The notes under the pieces were generated by a model that had not been told where the DNA came from, ran no database searches, and saw only the letters and a list, made by a program, of their open reading frames with translations. From Streptomyces xanthii (lineage in GTDB: Bacteria; Actinomycetota; Actinomycetes; Streptomycetales; Streptomycetaceae), in the NCBI RefSeq assembly GCF_014621695.1, contig NZ_CP061281.1:248001-312000 (forward strand): a stretch of DNA of 64,000 nt, read 5' to 3'. The position numbers were made by a program, and so were the translations under genes. This document shows, one piece after another, positions 50,592-59,540 of the stretch (position 1 is the stretch's first letter; every line of letters begins with the position of its first letter).

Positions 50592-51569
50592 TCAGTCGGC
50601 GATGCGCAGGAGCAGTTTGCCGGTGGAGGTGCGTCCGCCGAGGAGTTCGTGGGCGCGGGACGCCTCCGACAGCGGATGCTCGGCGGTGACGGGGAGGGTG
50701 ACCGTGCCGTCGAGGGCGGCACGCAGGGCGCGTTCGGTGAGGGCGCGCAGGGCTTCGGGGTCCGACTGCGCCAGATTGAGTACGGAGAAGGCGCTGACGG
50801 AGCGGCCCTGCGAGGCGAGTTCGGCCTGGCCGGCCTGCCAGGGGGCGGCGCCGCCGGCGTTGCCGTAGGACACGAGGCGGCCGTAGACGGCGAGGGCGTC
50901 CAGACCCCGGCGCAGAGTGTCGCCGCCCACCGGGTCGAGGATCAGGTCGACGCCCCGGCCCCCGGTGGCCCGGCGCACGTCCGCCTCGAAGGTGCCGGGG
51001 CGGAACACCTCGTCGTAGCCGTACTTGAGGGCGTAGTCGGCCTTGTCATCGCTGGAGGCGACGCCGTACACCGCGCCGGCGCCCGCCGCGCGGGCGAGCT
51101 GCCCGACGGCCGTGCCGATGCCGCCGGCCGCGCCGTGCACGAGGACGGTCTCGCCGGGCTGAAGGCGGCCGACCTCGTGGATCAGGGCGTGCGCGGTGGG
51201 CAGGACGGTCGGGAGGGTGGCGGCGGTGCGCAGGTCGAGGCCTCCGGGCAGCGGGAAGACGCGTGCCGCCTGCGCGAGGACGACCTCGGCGTAGCCGCCG
51301 CCGTCGACGAGCGCGGCCACTTCCTGCCCGGGGCGCAGGCCTTCGACGCCCTCGCCGATCGCCCGGACGCGTCCGGAGACCTCGAGTCCGGGCCGGAAGG
51401 GCAGGGACGGTACGCGGTAGCCCTCGGACCGGGCCTTGACGTCGGCGAAGTTCACCCCCGCCCAGGCGGCGTCGATGGTGATCTCGCCGGGGCCCGGTTC
51501 GGGCGCCTCGGCCGTCACGGCCCGGAGTACCTCTGGGCCGCCGTACTGGTCGAACTCGATTGCGCGCAT
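50592..51569 (-). CDS. zinc-type alcohol dehydrogenase-like / quinone oxidoreductase
   Basis: A 325-residue medium-chain dehydrogenase/reductase of the quinone-reductase group (NADPH:quinone oxidoreductase, zinc-independent). Visible are the GroES-like N-terminus (IEFDQYGGPEVLRAV, AWAGVNFADVKAR), the Rossmann motif LVHGAAGGIGTAVGQLARAAGA and LILDPVGGDTLRRGL. It probably reduces quinones or enones during oxidative or xenobiotic stress. It is divergent from an ArsR-type regulator with two operator palindromes between them. Confidence 0.9.
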   Translation of the reverse strand: MRAIEFDQYGGPEVLRAVTAEAPEPGPGEITIDAAWAGVNFADVKARSEGYRVPSLPFRPGLEVSGRVRAIGEGVEGLRPGQEVAALVDGGGYAEVVLAQAARVFPLPGGLDLRTAATLPTVLPTAHALIHEVGRLQPGETVLVHGAAGGIGTAVGQLARAAGAGAVYGVASSDDKADYALKYGYDEVFRPGTFEADVRRATGGRGVDLILDPVGGDTLRRGLDALAVYGRLVSYGNAGGAAPWQAGQAELASQGRSVSAFSVLNLAQSDPEALRALTERALRAALDGTVTLPVTAEHPLSEASRAHELLGGRTSTGKLLLRIAD

Positions 51570-51588
51570 GGGTGCTTACGCCCTCCGT

Positions 51589-51614
51589 GAGTGTTCGATG
51601 GGTTGCGAACACTC
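51589..51614. promoter_or_regulatory. operator palindrome 1, quinone reductase/ArsR region
   Basis: Nine-bp arms GAGTGTTCG and CGAACACTC with an 8-bp spacer, just upstream of the reductase start. It shares the AGTGTTCG half-site with the second palindrome. Confidence 0.65.
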
Positions 51615-51624
51615 GGAACAGTAG

Positions 51625-51650
51625 CAGTGTACGATGAGCATCGAACACTG
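51625..51650. promoter_or_regulatory. operator palindrome 2, quinone reductase/ArsR region
   Basis: A 26-bp dyad with 12-bp arms CAGTGTACGATG and CATCGAACACTG and one mismatch, ending 23 bp before ATG 51673. ArsR-family repressors bind such imperfect palindromes in their own promoters. Confidence 0.7.
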
Positions 51651-51672
51651 CTTTTCGGAGGAGGATCGCGGG

Positions 51673-52032
51673 ATGGCCCAGCGGACCGAGGGATCGAGCC
51701 AGGCGAGCCAGGTGAGCCACCGTGCGGCGCCGGTGCACACGCATCCCGACGACGTACCGCTCGTCGCCGCGCTGTCCGCGCTCGCGGACCCGGTGCGCAT
51801 CCAGTTGGTCCGCGAACTGGCCGGGCATCCCGACTGGGTGCTGAGCTGCAGCGACTTCGACGTACCGGTCGGCCGGGCGGCCAAGAGCCATCACTTCTCC
51901 GTGCTGCGTGACGCCGGGCTCGTCGAGCAGCGCGACCAGGGGCCCAGGCGGTTCAACCGGCTGCGCCGCGACGAGTTCGACGCCCGCTTCCCCGGCCTGC
52001 TCGCTCTGACGCTGCGCGGCGACGAGGCGTAG
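51673..52032 (+). CDS. ArsR-type winged-helix transcriptional regulator
   Basis: A 119-residue regulator: LVAALSALADPVRIQLVRELAG, then the recognition region VGRAAKSHHFSVLRDAGLVEQRDQGPRRF, the classic ArsR/HTH_20 pattern. No metal-binding Cys pair is seen, so it probably senses an organic or redox signal. ATG 51673 has GGAGGAGG eight bases upstream, which decides it over an in-frame ATG at 51634 that lies in the operator. It probably represses itself and the divergent quinone reductase. Confidence 0.85.
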   Translation: MAQRTEGSSQASQVSHRAAPVHTHPDDVPLVAALSALADPVRIQLVRELAGHPDWVLSCSDFDVPVGRAAKSHHFSVLRDAGLVEQRDQGPRRFNRLRRDEFDARFPGLLALTLRGDEA

Positions 52033-52121
52033 ACGCGCGACGGGGGACCGCGACGGGGAACAGGGGGCTCCAGGCATCACTCACGGCGCCGCGCGTCACG
52101 CGTCACCCACGACCCCACACG

Positions 52122-52766
52122 TCAGGCGTCACCCACGGCCCCGCGGTCGGGCGCGGACATGTCTCCCGTGGCGGGCGTGCCGTCGGCGAGGGCGTAGCGC
52201 AGGTGCACGGCGCCCTTCGGGGTCGCTTCCGGGGGCCCGAGCAGCGTGACGTTGGTGGGCACCTCGCCGCCGTCGAAGACCTTCTTCCCGACGCCGAGCA
52301 CGATGGGGTGCAGCCAGAGGTCGATCCGGTCGAAGAGCTTCTCGTGCAGCAGCGTCTGCACGAGGTCGAGGCTTCCGACGACCTTGATGTTCTCGTGCCG
52401 GTCGCGGATCTCGCGCACCGCCCGCGGCAGATCGGGGCCGAGTTGGGTGGAGCCGGCCCAGGACAGGTCGGGCCGCCCGCGCGAGGCGACGTACTTCGGG
52501 ACGCTGTTGAACAGGTCGGCGATGTCACCGTCCTCGCCGCCCTTCTGGTGGGGCCAGTACGAGGCGAAGATGTCGTACGTGCGCCGGCCGAGCAGCAGTG
52601 CGTCGGTGCCCGCGTACGCGGCGTCGACCTGTGCCCCGGCGACCTCGTCGAACAGCGGTGCCTGCCAGCCGCCGAACGGGAACCCCGCCGGATCCTCGTC
52701 GGGACCGCCGGGTGCCTGCGCGACGAGGTCGAGGGTCGCGAACAGTTCGAGGTGGATCAGGCCCAT
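52122..52766 (-). CDS. dihydrofolate reductase / RibD C-terminal family protein
   Basis: A 214-residue protein of the RibD_C (YyaP/YwjB-like) family: HLELFATLDLVAQAPGG, DALLLGRRTYDIFASYWP, YVASRG, ENIKVVGSLDLVQTLL and LWLHPIVLGVGKKVF. Members bind NADPH and may reduce a pterin- or flavin-like substrate, but the role is unproven. ATG 52766 has GGGAG six bases upstream. The 3' end lies in a short direct repeat (GCGTCACCCACG at about 52100 and 52128). Confidence 0.85.
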   Translation of the reverse strand: MGLIHLELFATLDLVAQAPGGPDEDPAGFPFGGWQAPLFDEVAGAQVDAAYAGTDALLLGRRTYDIFASYWPHQKGGEDGDIADLFNSVPKYVASRGRPDLSWAGSTQLGPDLPRAVREIRDRHENIKVVGSLDLVQTLLHEKLFDRIDLWLHPIVLGVGKKVFDGGEVPTNVTLLGPPEATPKGAVHLRYALADGTPATGDMSAPDRGAVGDA

Positions 52767-52866
52767 GACGTACTCCCGTGGATTCGGCGGTTCGTCTCCG
52801 TACAGGGATAGACCGGACCCGTCCGCCGAAATCATCGCGGCCGCACGACACGCCGCCGGACGGGTC

Positions 52867-53331
52867 TCAGGCGCCGGCGACGGACGCGTGGCGGTCCAGC
52901 TCCGCAGCCAGCCGCCGCATCGCCGTCCCGTTGGCACGCCGCATCGTGGCCCGCACGACAGGCGCCAGCAGCCGGTCGGCGAGCGGGGCGCGCACCCACG
53001 CGTAGGTGAACGTGACGCGGCTGCGGCCCGCGCTCAGCGGTTCGACCGTGTAGGTGCCGTGGGCCACGCGTCGGCCGCCCGCGCTGACGTTCCGCTCGAC
53101 GATGCGCCGCGGCGGATCGGCCTCGACGACCTCGATGGCGACCTCGGCCTTCGCGCCGGCCAGGGCGGCGGTGACCGTGGCGCGCGCACCTGTGCCCCGC
53201 TCGGGGCCGCTGCAGCGCCAGTCGGTCAGGTAGTGGTCGGTGAAGCGCTCGTGGTGCGCCATGACGTCGAGGAAGTCGTAGACCCGGCCCGGCGCGTGGG
53301 GAACATCGATCGACACGGTGACAGCCCTCAT
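52867..53331 (-). CDS. SRPBCC family protein (polyketide cyclase/dehydrase-like)
   Basis: A 154-residue START-like barrel protein: VSIDVPHAPGRVYDFLDVMAHHERF at the N-terminus and TYTVEPLSAGRSRVTFTYAWV near the middle, ending with a long C-terminal helix. The family binds hydrophobic ligands and includes cyclases. The start codon lies against the first of two identical operator palindromes shared with a divergent TetR gene, so it is probably induced by the TetR ligand. Confidence 0.8.
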   Translation of the reverse strand: MRAVTVSIDVPHAPGRVYDFLDVMAHHERFTDHYLTDWRCSGPERGTGARATVTAALAGAKAEVAIEVVEADPPRRIVERNVSAGGRRVAHGTYTVEPLSAGRSRVTFTYAWVRAPLADRLLAPVVRATMRRANGTAMRRLAAELDRHASVAGA

Positions 53332-53369
53332 GTACCAAACGGTACACGCATGATGTACCAAACGGTACA
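53331..53369. promoter_or_regulatory. two identical TetR operators TGTACCAAACGGTACA
   Basis: Identical 16-bp palindromes (arms TGTACC/GGTACA, centre AAAC) at 53331-53346 and 53354-53369, 23 bp apart. They fill the gap between the SRPBCC and TetR start codons. Confidence 0.85.
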
Positions 53370-53374
53370 GTCGT

Positions 53375-53983
53375 GTGGTGACACAAACGAATGCCGTACG
53401 GGAATCGGGGCGCCGGGGCGCGGACGGGGGCCGGCGCGCCGAGCTGGTGGACGCCGCGCTCGCCCATGTCACGGAACACGGCATCACGGACCTGAGCCTG
53501 CGCGGACTGGGCGATGCGATCGGGGTCAGTCATCGCATGCTGATCCACTACTTCGGCACGAAGGAGCAGCTGCTCGTCGAGATCGTGCGGGCGGCGGAGC
53601 GGCGCCAGCGCGAGCTGCTGTCCCGCCTGCGCGCGAACCCGGCCCTCTCCCCAGCGGACGCCGCCCGGCACCTGTGGCGGCAGCTGACGGATCCCGCACT
53701 CGCCGCGCAGGAGCGCCTCTTCTTCGAGCTGTACGGGTACGCGCTGCGCGGACGGCCCGAAGCCGCGTCGATCCTGGACGGCCTCGTCACGGACTGGCTG
53801 GATCCCCTGACGGCCGCCGAGATCGCCGCGGGCACGAACCCGTCGAAGGCCCGCAGCCGGGCCCGGCTGGGTCTGGCCACGGTCCGCGGCCTCCTCCTCG
53901 ACCTGCTCGCCACGGGTGACCGTGAGGGCGCCGACGCCGCGATGGAGGAGTTCCTGGAGATGTACTACGGCCGCTCGGCGTGA
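53375..53983 (+). CDS. TetR family transcriptional regulator
   Basis: A 202-residue regulator with helix-turn-helix LRGLGDAIGVSHRMLIHYFGTKEQLL at ~residues 42-68. The start is GTG 53375 (or 53378) six bases after the operator pair, so the transcript is likely leaderless. It is divergent from the SRPBCC gene, which it probably represses. Its TGA is immediately followed by the convergent stop of the acetyltransferase gene (TGATCA at 53981-53986). Confidence 0.9.
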   Translation: MVTQTNAVRESGRRGADGGRRAELVDAALAHVTEHGITDLSLRGLGDAIGVSHRMLIHYFGTKEQLLVEIVRAAERRQRELLSRLRANPALSPADAARHLWRQLTDPALAAQERLFFELYGYALRGRPEAASILDGLVTDWLDPLTAAEIAAGTNPSKARSRARLGLATVRGLLLDLLATGDREGADAAMEEFLEMYYGRSA

Positions 53984-54745
53984 TCACGGCTCGGCGAGCT
54001 CGACGCTCAACTGCCAGCCGAGTTCCTGGAAGCCCAGCGCGGCGGCGACGCGTCGGGAGGCGAGCGGCCGGGCCCGCCACTGCGGGAGCAGTCCGGCGGC
54101 GAGGGCGTGTGCGACCGCCGCCGAGGCGGTCGCACGTGCCAGACCGCGGCCGCGCGCTGCCGGTGCCGTCAGCACGCCGAGGTGGGCCGTCCGGCCGGGC
54201 CACGCGCGATAGCCCGCGGCGGCCACCGGCTCGCCGCCCTCACGGACCACGAAGACCGGCGAGGTGATCTCGTCCAGTGCCGCCTCGCCCGCGTCCTCAG
54301 TACCGCACAGTTCCGTCAGACGGTTCAACTCAGGGTGTCCGGCGTCCAGTTCAAGCACGGTCGCGCCCGCCCCGACCGTCGTGGCGGGCCGGAAGGCTTC
54401 CTCCGTGACGTAGGCCAGCGTCGCCGGGCCGAGCACGCGTGTCACCGGCAGCGCTTCCCGCACGTCCCCGGCGTCCACGGCCCGCTCGGGCGGAAGCCCT
54501 GCCAGTGCCCGGCGGACCGTCGCGGCCGCGCGCTCGCCGGGCGCCGTCGCGATCAGCGATCCGCCCAGCGCCACCACACCCACCCAACCGGCTGGGCACA
54601 GCGACGACTTCGGGGAGACCGCCACGTCCGCAGCGTCCTGCGCCGCGAACGTCACCGGCGCCCCGGCGAGCCCCTCCCAGAGCGCCCGCGCTCTGCGCAG
54701 CAGCGGCAAGGACGGTGACTGAGGCGGCAGTTCTTCCTGGGGCAT
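53984..54745 (-). CDS. GNAT family acetyltransferase
   Basis: A 253-residue protein with an N-terminal domain of unclear fold and a C-terminal GNAT domain (VREGGEPVAAAGYRAW, HLGVLTAPAARGRGLARATASAAVAHAL). The acetyl-CoA loop is RGRGLA. It resembles the FR47-like acyltransferase group with unknown acceptor. The stop codon abuts the TetR stop with no gap. Confidence 0.8.
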   Translation of the reverse strand: MPQEELPPQSPSLPLLRRARALWEGLAGAPVTFAAQDAADVAVSPKSSLCPAGWVGVVALGGSLIATAPGERAAATVRRALAGLPPERAVDAGDVREALPVTRVLGPATLAYVTEEAFRPATTVGAGATVLELDAGHPELNRLTELCGTEDAGEAALDEITSPVFVVREGGEPVAAAGYRAWPGRTAHLGVLTAPAARGRGLARATASAAVAHALAAGLLPQWRARPLASRRVAAALGFQELGWQLSVELAEP

Positions 54746-54789
54746 GATCCGATCCTGCCGGACCGGCGCCGCTCGCCGCCCGGGAATTC

Positions 54790-55239
54790 TCAGCCGGCGG
54801 CCCGTTCTCCGAGGCCGACGGAGGACGCGGGAACCGCTTCAGGCTCCGACTCCCGCACGGCCGACTCCTCCGCCCCCGCCAGCCACAACAGGACGGGAGG
54901 AAGGGCCAGTTCGATCGCCGTGAGGGCGAGCTGGAACGAATGCGGACGGCCCTCCACGGCGAGGGAGAGGAGGCGGGCCCCTCCACCCAGGAGGAACACG
55001 GCCGCGAGCCAACGGACCGGAGTCGCGGGGATCGGGCGCTGACGTGCGGCCCAGAGCCAGGCCAGCCCGTACCCCACGAAGCTCGCACCCATGAAGCGGC
55101 CCCAGCTGTCCACAGTCGCGCCGGCGGAACCGGCCCCGGGGATCGCCGCGTTGCCGAGTGCCACGTGGAGCAGGCCGATCCCCACGCAGGACCAGCCCGT
55201 CAGTGAGGTGAGCGCACGCAGAGTTCTGGCCCTGGTCAT
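54790..55239 (-). CDS. DUF4345-like small membrane protein
   Basis: A 149-residue protein with four predicted membrane segments (WSCVGIGLLHVALG, GRFMGASFVGYGLAWLWAA, WLAAVFLLGGGARLLSLA, LALTAIELALPPVLLWLAG) and a charged C-terminal tail. The GRPHSFQLAL and GYGLAWLWAAR patches fit the DUF4345 family of unknown function. The start follows GGAGGGATC. It is divergent from a TetR gene with an extensive inverted repeat between. Confidence 0.75.
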   Translation of the reverse strand: MTRARTLRALTSLTGWSCVGIGLLHVALGNAAIPGAGSAGATVDSWGRFMGASFVGYGLAWLWAARQRPIPATPVRWLAAVFLLGGGARLLSLAVEGRPHSFQLALTAIELALPPVLLWLAGAEESAVRESEPEAVPASSVGLGERAAG

Positions 55240-55263
55240 GATCCCTCCAAGCCGCCGCGGCGG

Positions 55264-55333
55264 AGCTTAGTTGACATGTGTCTACTTAGGCACCTTCAGC
55301 CTGGCGCGCTGGTAGACGTATGTCAACTAAGCT
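55264..55333. promoter_or_regulatory. long inverted repeat operator, DUF4345/TetR region
   Basis: Arms of 22 bp (55264-55285 and 55312-55333) with two mismatches and a 26-bp spacer; the outer 14 bp AGCTTAGTTGACAT/ATGTCAACTAAGCT are perfect. The right arm overlaps the TetR start codon, and the TTGACA inside the left arm may be a -35 element. Confidence 0.75.
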
Positions 55334-56006
55334 GCTGTCCGTGCCTCCCCGCCAGCGCCTCTCCCCCGCCGACCGCCACGCCCAGCTCCTGGCCGTCGGC
55401 GCCCGGCTCTTCGCCGCGCACCCGTACGCCGACGTACTGATGGAACAGGTCGCCGAGTCGGCCGGTGTCTCGCGGGCGCTGCTGTACCGGCACTTCCCCA
55501 GCAAGCACGCGCTGTTCGCGGCGGTGTACCAGGAGGCGGCGGACCAGCTGCTCGCCGGTACGCGCTTCGATCCGGCCGAGTCGCTGGTGGAGCAGCTGAC
55601 GCAGGGGATGGACGTCCATCTCGACTACTTCATCGCCAACCGCAACGCCGTGCTCGCCGCGAACCGGGTCCTGGCGGGCGACCCCGTGATCCAGACGATC
55701 ATGACGAACGAGCTCGACGCCCTCCGCGCCCGTCTGCTGGCCGTGCTCCCGCTGACGGACGAGCACGCCCGCGAGGCCGTGTCCGGTGTGCTCAAGAGCT
55801 GGCTCGTGTTCGTGCGGGTCCTCTGCGTCGACTGGCTCACGCACGAGACGTGCACGCGGACGCAGTTGCGCGATGTCTGCATCGGCGCGGCGATCGGCGC
55901 GCTGCGCCCGCTGCTGGCGCAGGACCCGGCGCCCGACCGGCCGCGCCACGGCCCTGTGCGGGGTGACGCGGACGGTGACGCGGACCCGGCGCACCCCACT
56001 CCGTAG
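55320..56006 (+). CDS. TetR family transcriptional regulator
   Basis: A 228-residue regulator with helix-turn-helix MEQVAESAGVSRALLYRHFPSK at ~residues 41-62. The C-terminal domain includes the segment FIANRNAVLAANRVLAGD, common among regulators of lipid or drug genes. Its ATG lies inside the inverted-repeat operator, so repression of itself and of the divergent DUF4345 gene is likely. The C-terminal tail is Pro/Asp-rich. Confidence 0.88.
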   Translation: MSTKLLSVPPRQRLSPADRHAQLLAVGARLFAAHPYADVLMEQVAESAGVSRALLYRHFPSKHALFAAVYQEAADQLLAGTRFDPAESLVEQLTQGMDVHLDYFIANRNAVLAANRVLAGDPVIQTIMTNELDALRARLLAVLPLTDEHAREAVSGVLKSWLVFVRVLCVDWLTHETCTRTQLRDVCIGAAIGALRPLLAQDPAPDRPRHGPVRGDADGDADPAHPTP

Positions 56007-56117
56007 GCCCGCGCGGTCGGGCCGTTCGGCGTCTCGCGCTCGCCAGGACGAGGCGATCACCTCGGGCGTTTAATGGTGGAAGGGGCGACGGGGGGCCGAT
56101 CCTCCCAGGAGCAGCGC

Positions 56118-58415
56118 ATGTCCCGGATCCCGAGCAAGGCGTCGCAGGGGGATGCGAGCCGGGGCGGGGCTCTGCGGAGGCTCGGCGAATGGTGCGCCCG
56201 GCACTTCGTGATCGTCGTCATCGCCTGGCTGGTCGTCCTGGCGGCGCTGCAGGTGCTCAACCGGTCGTTCGGAGGCGAGTACTCGGACGACTTCTCACTC
56301 CCCGGCGTGCAGTCCACGAAAGGGCTCGACGTCCTCGAGGAACACGATCCGGCGGCCGGCGGGTACAGCAGCCAGATCGTGCTTCAGGACGGGAAGGATC
56401 CACTGTCGTCGGTGAGCGGCCAGATGGGGCAGACGGTCGGTGACCTGCAGAAGCTGCCGCACGTGCTGTCGGCGCAGAATCCACTGGCGGCGGGCGGCAC
56501 GCAGCCGTCGTCGAGTTCGGGGCAGGGGACCTCCCCGGCGAACGTGGGCCCGCTGTCCGACGACGGCAGGACCGGTTACATCACCGTCCGCTTCGACGTG
56601 CAGCCCTCCACACTGGGCGACGACTACCTCGACGGCGTGGACAGCGCCGTACAGCCGCTGCGCGCGGCCGGCGTGGACGTGGAGTACGGCGGCCCGCTCG
56701 GAGAGCTGGCGCGGCCGCCCGCGGACGACCGGGTGAGCGAGGCGATCGGTTTCGCGGTGGCGATCGTGGTCCTGGTCATCGGGTTCGGCAGCGTCATCGC
56801 CGCCGCGCTCCCGCTGGTCACGGCGCTGCTCGCGGTGCTCGGCGGGCTGGCCTGTCTGGGCCTGCTGGCGGCCGCGTTCACCTTCGCGACGGTGTCGCCG
56901 ACCCTGGCGACGATGATCGGCCTGGGCGTCGGCATCGACTACGCGCTGTTCATCATCACGCGCCACCGGCAGAACCTGATCAACGGCGCTGATCCCGTGC
57001 GGGCCGCGGGACGCGCGACGGCGACGAGCGGCCGGGCGGTGCTCGTCTCGGGCTGCACCGTGATCATCGCGCTGGCCGGACTCTCCGTGTCCGGGGTGTC
57101 GTTCATCAGCAAGCTGGGCCTGGCAGCCGCAGTGACGGTCGTGTCGGCCGTCGCCGGCGCGCTCACCCTCGTCCCCGCGCTGCTCGGCCTCATCGGCAGA
57201 CGCATCGACCGGCTGCGGCTGGGCCGCCCCGTGGCGGAGGCCGACCCCGATCCGGCGAAGGCCGCGCACGGCACATGGCACCGGTACGCGCAGCGGGTGG
57301 AGCGGCGGCCCTGGTGGTTCCTGGCAGGTGGGGTGGTCACGGTCCTGGTGCTCGCGATCCCGCTGCTGTCGATCCAGCTGGGCCACATCGGGGACGGCGC
57401 CGACCCGAAGTCGTTCACGGACCGGCGGGCGTACGACATCATGGCCGACGCCTTCGGTCCCGGATCCAACGGTCCGCTCACCGTCGTCGTCGACCAGTCG
57501 AGCGTGTCCTCGGGGCAGCGGTCGACGCTCGCCTCGCAGGCACAGAAGACGCTGAACGACGTGGCGGGCGCGGCGGCCGTGACGCCGCTGACCCCGACGA
57601 AGGACGGGGACGTGCTGGTCGGCACCGTCTACTCCAAGACCTCGCCGCAGAGCATGGCCACGACCGATCTCACCAACCGCCTCGTCGACGACACGCTCCC
57701 GCAGGCGGTCTCCGGCACGTCGGCGCACGGCTACGTCACGGGCACCACGGCCGCGCAGGTCGACTTCCGCGACATCGTGGCGCACCGGCTGCCGCTCATC
57801 ATCGCCGTGGTCGTCGCGCTCGCCTTCCTGATCATCCTGATCGTCTTCCGCGGCCTGCTCGTCGCGCTCAAGGCCGCCGTGCTCAACGTGCTGTCGATCG
57901 CCGCCTCGTACGGCGTGGTGGTGGCCGTGTTCCAGTGGGGCTGGGGCGGTCCCGCGCTCGGCGTCTCGGGGAAGGTGCCGATCGAGAGCTATGTGCCGAT
58001 GATGATGTTCGCGATCATCTTCGGGCTGAGCATGGACTACGAGATCTTCCTGCTGTCCCGGGTCCACGAGTTCTGGACGCGGTCCGGGGACGCCCGGGCG
58101 AGTGTGGCCCACGCACTGGAGATCACCGCGCGGGTGATCACCTGTGCCGCGCTGATCATGGTGAGCGTCTTCGCCGCTTTCATCGTCAGCGACAACATCG
58201 TGGTCAAGATGCTCGGACTCGGTCTCGCGGTGAGCGTGTTGATCGACGCGACCGTCGTGCGCCTGCTGCTCGTGCCGGCCGTGATGACCCTGCTCGGCTC
58301 GCACGCGTGGTGGACTCCGCACTGGCTCGACCGGGTGTTGCCGCACATCGACACGGAGGGCGAGGACGCGGAGGCGTCGAGCGCCGCCGTCGGTGCGGGG
58401 CCGCGTCAGCCCTGA
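56118..58415 (+). CDS. MMPL family transporter
   Basis: A 765-residue RND-superfamily membrane protein with about 12 membrane segments in two repeats. Each repeat has a large extracytoplasmic domain after the first helix and five clustered helices. The proton-relay GxxxDY motifs are visible as [12 protein letters not shown] in the first half and [13 protein letters not shown] in the second. MMPL proteins export lipids, peptides or drugs. ATG 56118 with AGGAGC upstream is chosen over in-frame 56073. It lies 111 bp after the TetR gene on the same strand; a shared transcript or control by that TetR is possible. Confidence 0.9.
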   Translation: MSRIPSKASQGDASRGGALRRLGEWCARHFVIVVIAWLVVLAALQVLNRSFGGEYSDDFSLPGVQSTKGLDVLEEHDPAAGGYSSQIVLQDGKDPLSSVSGQMGQTVGDLQKLPHVLSAQNPLAAGGTQPSSSSGQGTSPANVGPLSDDGRTGYITVRFDVQPSTLGDDYLDGVDSAVQPLRAAGVDVEYGGPLGELARPPADDRVSEAIGFAVAIVVLVIGFGSVIAAALPLVTALLAVLGGLACLGLLAAAFTFATVSPTLATMIGLGVGIDYALFIITRHRQNLINGADPVRAAGRATATSGRAVLVSGCTVIIALAGLSVSGVSFISKLGLAAAVTVVSAVAGALTLVPALLGLIGRRIDRLRLGRPVAEADPDPAKAAHGTWHRYAQRVERRPWWFLAGGVVTVLVLAIPLLSIQLGHIGDGADPKSFTDRRAYDIMADAFGPGSNGPLTVVVDQSSVSSGQRSTLASQAQKTLNDVAGAAAVTPLTPTKDGDVLVGTVYSKTSPQSMATTDLTNRLVDDTLPQAVSGTSAHGYVTGTTAAQVDFRDIVAHRLPLIIAVVVALAFLIILIVFRGLLVALKAAVLNVLSIAASYGVVVAVFQWGWGGPALGVSGKVPIESYVPMMMFAIIFGLSMDYEIFLLSRVHEFWTRSGDARASVAHALEITARVITCAALIMVSVFAAFIVSDNIVVKMLGLGLAVSVLIDATVVRLLLVPAVMTLLGSHAWWTPHWLDRVLPHIDTEGEDAEASSAAVGAGPRQP

Positions 58416-58422
58416 GGCCGGT

Positions 58423-58941
58423 TCACGTCTTCGGGTCGTCGGCGACGCTCGGATCGGTCGTGTCGAAGTAGACCCGGCCCGAGCCCTCGTCCACGTAGAA
58501 CGCACCCGTGTACGTGCCCTGTGTCATCCGGCGGTCGAAAGACTCGCTGCGCACCCAACGGGCGCCCTTCGGCAGGTACGGCAGCAGCTCTTCCGGAACC
58601 TGATCCGGCCGCTCCGGACGGAAGGGGCCCAAGTCCTGTGCGCGCACGAGGGACTTGGCCTTGCCCGCCGCCAACCGGGCGAAGCCCACGACGCGTACGT
58701 CGGTCGGGCCCGGGGCCCGCGAACCGGCGACGCCCAGCACGAGGCCGAGCCAGTGCGGGTCGGAGAGCGGGCCGAGCTCGGTGAAGCGGCGCTCCAGCGG
58801 CTCCGGGTCGGTGCGGACTTCGGCGTGACCGTCGTCCTCCTTGCCGGATGGCCGTGTCGGCGCCGGAGCGCACGCCGAGAGGAGCGCCGCCGCGCCCAGT
58901 ACGAGCGCTCTACGGCGCCCCGGCCCCACTCCGGTGATCAT
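58423..58941 (-). CDS. hypothetical lipoprotein
   Basis: A 172-residue exported protein with a lipobox (ALLSAC, Cys24) after a basic N-terminus (PGRRRALVLG). The mature part is acidic and contains LGLVLGVAGSRAPG, VVGFARLAAGKAKSL and TYTGAFYVDEGSGRVYFDTTD. No known domain was recognised. The start follows GGGAGG. Convergent with the MMPL gene, 7 bp apart. Confidence 0.7.
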   Translation of the reverse strand: MITGVGPGRRRALVLGAAALLSACAPAPTRPSGKEDDGHAEVRTDPEPLERRFTELGPLSDPHWLGLVLGVAGSRAPGPTDVRVVGFARLAAGKAKSLVRAQDLGPFRPERPDQVPEELLPYLPKGARWVRSESFDRRMTQGTYTGAFYVDEGSGRVYFDTTDPSVADDPKT

Positions 58942-59012
58942 GAATCGGCCTCCCCGCGCTCTCCCCGACCCGTGCGTGATCGTAGCCGGGCCGCCCCGCC
59001 CGACATGATGGC

Positions 59013-59540
59013 GTGGTGAACACGCATCCTCTTCGACTCACCGGGCTCGGCCTGATTCTTCGCCCGTGGACGGACGACGACCTCGACGCCGTACAGGCCC
59101 TGTTCGACGATCCCGACGTCGCCCACCGCACTCCGCTGGAGTCACCGTTCGACCCGGGCGCGGCCCTGCGCTATCTGGACAGCGCGGAGCGCGCCCGGCG
59201 GGCGGGCGAGCGGGTCCATCTGGCGATCACCACCGACGGTGTCACCGCGTGCGGCGAGGTCCTGCTCAACCGCACGACCCGCAGCATCGGTTACGTCGTC
59301 GGCGCCGCGCATCGCGGGCAGGGGCTCGCCGTCCGCGCACTGCGGCTCATGACGGAGTACGCGCACACGACGGCCGCCCTGCCCACGGTGATCCTGGAGA
59401 TCGAACCGGACAACGGCGCGAGCATCGCCGTCGCCCGCGCCGCCGGCTACCGCCCCTCCGCCTCGGCCCCCGAGACCGTCACCGACAAGGGCCGCACCTA
59501 CAGCCTCCACCCCTGGGAGCACACTCACCCCGCCGTCTGA
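59013..59540 (+). CDS. GNAT family acetyltransferase (RimJ/RimL-like)
   Basis: A 175-residue acetyltransferase of the RimJ/RimL type: LGLILRPWTDDDLDAVQALFDDPDVA at the N-terminus, GYVVGAAHRGQGLAVRALRLM as the acetyl-CoA loop, and LEIEPDNGASIAVARAAGY near the C-terminus. Members acetylate protein N-termini, amino sugars or drugs. GTG 59013 and 59016 are equally possible starts and no ribosome-binding site is evident. Confidence 0.85.
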   Translation: MVNTHPLRLTGLGLILRPWTDDDLDAVQALFDDPDVAHRTPLESPFDPGAALRYLDSAERARRAGERVHLAITTDGVTACGEVLLNRTTRSIGYVVGAAHRGQGLAVRALRLMTEYAHTTAALPTVILEIEPDNGASIAVARAAGYRPSASAPETVTDKGRTYSLHPWEHTHPAV

